The position numbers and the translations under genes are program-made. The notes beneath the pieces were generated by a model. It was not told the DNA's origin. It worked only from the letters and a program-made list of their open reading frames with translations, and searched no databases. Below are positions 62,777 to 64,000 of a stretch of DNA of 64,000 nt, one piece after another. The DNA is from JADJNY01 sp046349615. Its GTDB lineage: Bacteria; Planctomycetota; UBA1135; GCA-002686595. Within the stretch, counting starts at the first letter, position 1, and each line of letters begins with the position of its first letter. The stretch spans positions 248,001-312,000 of the forward strand of contig JAXMBZ010000002.1 in assembly GCA_046349615.1 (NCBI GenBank). Reading direction: 5' to 3'.

Positions 62777-62782
62777 ATGCTA
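62777..62782 (-). promoter_or_regulatory. -10-like hexamer TAGCAT before the toroid gene
   Basis: TAGCAT on the minus strand ends 7 nt before ATG 62769 and overlaps the alternative ATG at 62778, which supports the inner start. Confidence 0.5.
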
Positions 62783-62811
62783 GCGGGGCCTCGAAGCCTC
62801 GCGCGCCGCGC

Positions 62812-63627
62812 TCACGGCTTCTTGTTGAGCCGCTTGTAGTACGCGTCGATCCAGTCGCGGTAACGCGGCGGAAGATCGGATCCGCCCTGCATGCGGAACA
62901 CCTCGCGCGCGTGCTCGGGCAGATCGCCCCAGCGGTCGCGCGCGCCGTCCGTGTTCTGTCCCGGGCCGGTCGCGCGGTGCGCGGGGTCGTCCGCGAGCTC
63001 GTTCTTCCCGTCCGTGCCGCTCGGCCGGCTCCCGTCCTTGGGATCCTTCGGGTTGGCCCGGCCTTGCGCGCCGCCCGAACCATCGGGAGCGTTCGAGGGC
63101 TCCGGTTTCTTCCCTCCGTTCGCGCCGCGCTGCTCGCCGTTCGGCTGGTCGCCGCCGCGCTCGGGAGCGGCGGGCGTCGCTTCGCGGCCCGTGCTCTGTT
63201 CGCCCGCGCGGTCGAGGGGGCTCGGCTCGCCCTTCCCGTCCTGTCCGTCCTGGCCGCTCGAGCTTCCGGAGGCGCGCCCCGAATTCGAGGAGGCGCCTCC
63301 GCCGCCGCCCGACGACGACTGCTGCTGCTGTCGCGCGAGCTCGAGGATCTTGTCGATGCCCTCGAGCACCGCCTCTCCGCGCGCCTGGGTCGTGTCGAGG
63401 AGCTTCGCGCGCTCCGCGCCTTGCGGGAGCCGCGCCGTGCGCGCCTCGTCGAGCAGCTTGTCGATGCGCTGGAGGTCGCGCTCGACCTCGCCGAAGAGCC
63501 GGCGGAGCTCGGCCTGCGCGTCGCCGCCCGCCGACACCTCGTGCGGGTCCTGGGCGCGAGCGGGGAAGGCGAGCGCGCGCTCCGCGGGGAGCGCGGCGAG
63601 GACGAGCAGGAACGAGGCGATGCGCAT
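62812..63627 (-). CDS. Secreted low-complexity protein with conserved C-terminal module, paralogue 1
   Basis: 271 residues from ATG 63627, preceded by a GGAGG Shine-Dalgarno. Signal peptide RIASFLLVLAALPAERALA. A short helical coiled-coil-like segment (RRLFGEVERDLQRIDKLLDE) precedes about 130 residues rich in Gly, Ser, Asn, Asp and Pro, clearly disordered. The last 45 residues are a compact conserved module: DRWGDLPEHAREVFRMQGGS, DLPPRYRDWIDAYYKRLNKK. The same module ends the next gene to the right. I know it only as a recurring C-terminal element in planctomycete proteins, with no function assigned. Confidence 0.75.
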   Translation of the reverse strand: MRIASFLLVLAALPAERALAFPARAQDPHEVSAGGDAQAELRRLFGEVERDLQRIDKLLDEARTARLPQGAERAKLLDTTQARGEAVLEGIDKILELARQQQQSSSGGGGGASSNSGRASGSSSGQDGQDGKGEPSPLDRAGEQSTGREATPAAPERGGDQPNGEQRGANGGKKPEPSNAPDGSGGAQGRANPKDPKDGSRPSGTDGKNELADDPAHRATGPGQNTDGARDRWGDLPEHAREVFRMQGGSDLPPRYRDWIDAYYKRLNKKP

Positions 63628-63644
63628 CAGGAACCTCCAGCCGA

Positions 63645-63650
63645 AGTCTA
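63645..63650 (-). promoter_or_regulatory. -10-like hexamer TAGACT before the low-complexity protein gene
   Basis: TAGACT on the minus strand, 17 nt before ATG 63627, so a leader of about 10 nt carries the GGAGG sequence. This gene contrasts with the leaderless set. Confidence 0.4.
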
Positions 63651-63813
63651 GGGCCTCGCGCGCCGTCGTCACGGTGCGCACCGCGAATCCCGCGCAAGGG
63701 ATGCGTGCCTGGGGCGCTCCATCGGCGTACGCGCGCTCGCGACCCAAGTCCGCCCTGGAAACGCCGCGACCCGCGCGTTCGGCGCGGGCCGCGAGGTCGG
63801 GCGGGGACCGGAG

Positions 63814-64000
63814 TCAGGGCTTCTTGTTGAGCCGCTTGTAGTAGGCGTCGATCCAGTCGCGGTAGCGCGGCGGGAGGTCGCCGCCGCCCTGCATGCGGAA
63901 GACGTCGCGCGCGTGCTCGGGGAGGTCGCCCCAGCGGTCGAGGTTCGAGGTCGTCCCGTGCGCCGCGCCCGTCGGGTCGTTCGGCGGCGTCGCGCCCGCG
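63814..64000 (-). CDS. Paralogue 2 of the low-complexity protein (5' part outside window)
   Basis: On the minus strand the C-terminal 60 or so codons are visible, ending RWGDLPEHARDVFRMQGGGD, DLPPRYRDWIDAYYKRLNKK and Pro, stop at 63814. Apart from two or three substitutions this is the end of the protein at 62812, and the preceding visible part is again Gly/Ala/Asp-rich. The two genes are tandem, 186 nt apart, on the same strand. The start lies beyond the right edge. Confidence 0.75.
   Translation of the reverse strand, partial: AGATPPNDPTGAAHGTTSNLDRWGDLPEHARDVFRMQGGGDLPPRYRDWIDAYYKRLNKKP

Overview
The window is about 64 kb of very G+C-rich DNA (near 70% by eye, with a strong G/C bias at third codon positions). 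It carries 42 protein genes that I support, two of them cut by the window edges; I see no rRNA, tRNA or CRISPR array. The gene content points to an uncultivated planctomycete-like bacterium. The indicators are secreted HEAT/TPR proteins, DUF3857/transglutaminase proteins, a PA14 + beta-propeller + DUF1080 protein, FG-GAP proteins, a secreted protein ending in a C-terminal module I associate with this lineage, secreted C39-like peptidases, and squalene-cyclase-like toroid proteins. This assignment is inference from content, not from a marker phylogeny.

Layout. 1-7580 (+): two tandem DUF3857/transglutaminase-type proteins, the second without the catalytic cysteine. 7726-12781 (-): the translation block nusA-infB-rbfA, followed by a PrxQ/BCP-type peroxiredoxin whose catalytic cysteine codon is an in-frame UGA with a bacterial SECIS-like hairpin immediately downstream, i.e. 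a predicted selenoprotein. 13087-15888 (+): a large HEAT/TPR secreted protein. 15889-17510: a non-coding stretch with REP-like hairpins next to a REP-associated transposase-like gene whose HUH motif is damaged. 17594-22194 (+): rlmI-thiS-thiG-CPBP protease-gamma carbonic anhydrase-larE, mostly overlapping. 22236-27740 (+): flippase, glycosyltransferase, histidine kinase and an NtrC-like regulator with degraded sigma-54 motifs, chained by ATGA overlaps.

27756-31836: a Tat-type aldo/keto reductase relative, a BtuF-like binding protein and an LtaS-like membrane sulfatase-fold enzyme. 31977-43242 (+): a sugar-catabolic group (Gfo/Idh/MocA oxidoreductase, TIM-barrel isomerase, MFS transporter, small domain protein, PA14/propeller/DUF1080 protein), interrupted by a two-gene islet (zinc-binding protein and AAA_14/DUF4143 ATPase with a palindromic operator-promoter) and by a PAS/degenerate-GGDEF protein. 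43274-51056: an RMD1-like protein, a lipoprotein, HEAT and FG-GAP proteins and two C39-like peptidases. 51076-57712: a surface-glycan-like set (radical SAM/SPASM, NAD-dependent epimerase, DegT aminotransferase, PhyH dioxygenase, GT-C-like membrane protein). 57776-64000: a catalytically dead third C39 relative, secreted and outer-membrane proteins, a toroid protein, and a tandem pair of low-complexity secreted proteins cut by the right edge.

A window-wide regulatory pattern stands out. Twelve genes have a TAnnnT hexamer (a -10 element) only 6-9 nt before the start codon and mostly no Shine-Dalgarno sequence, which predicts leaderless mRNAs. It also helps choose starts, for example at 62769 and 8205. 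The strongest single novelty is the predicted selenocysteine peroxiredoxin.
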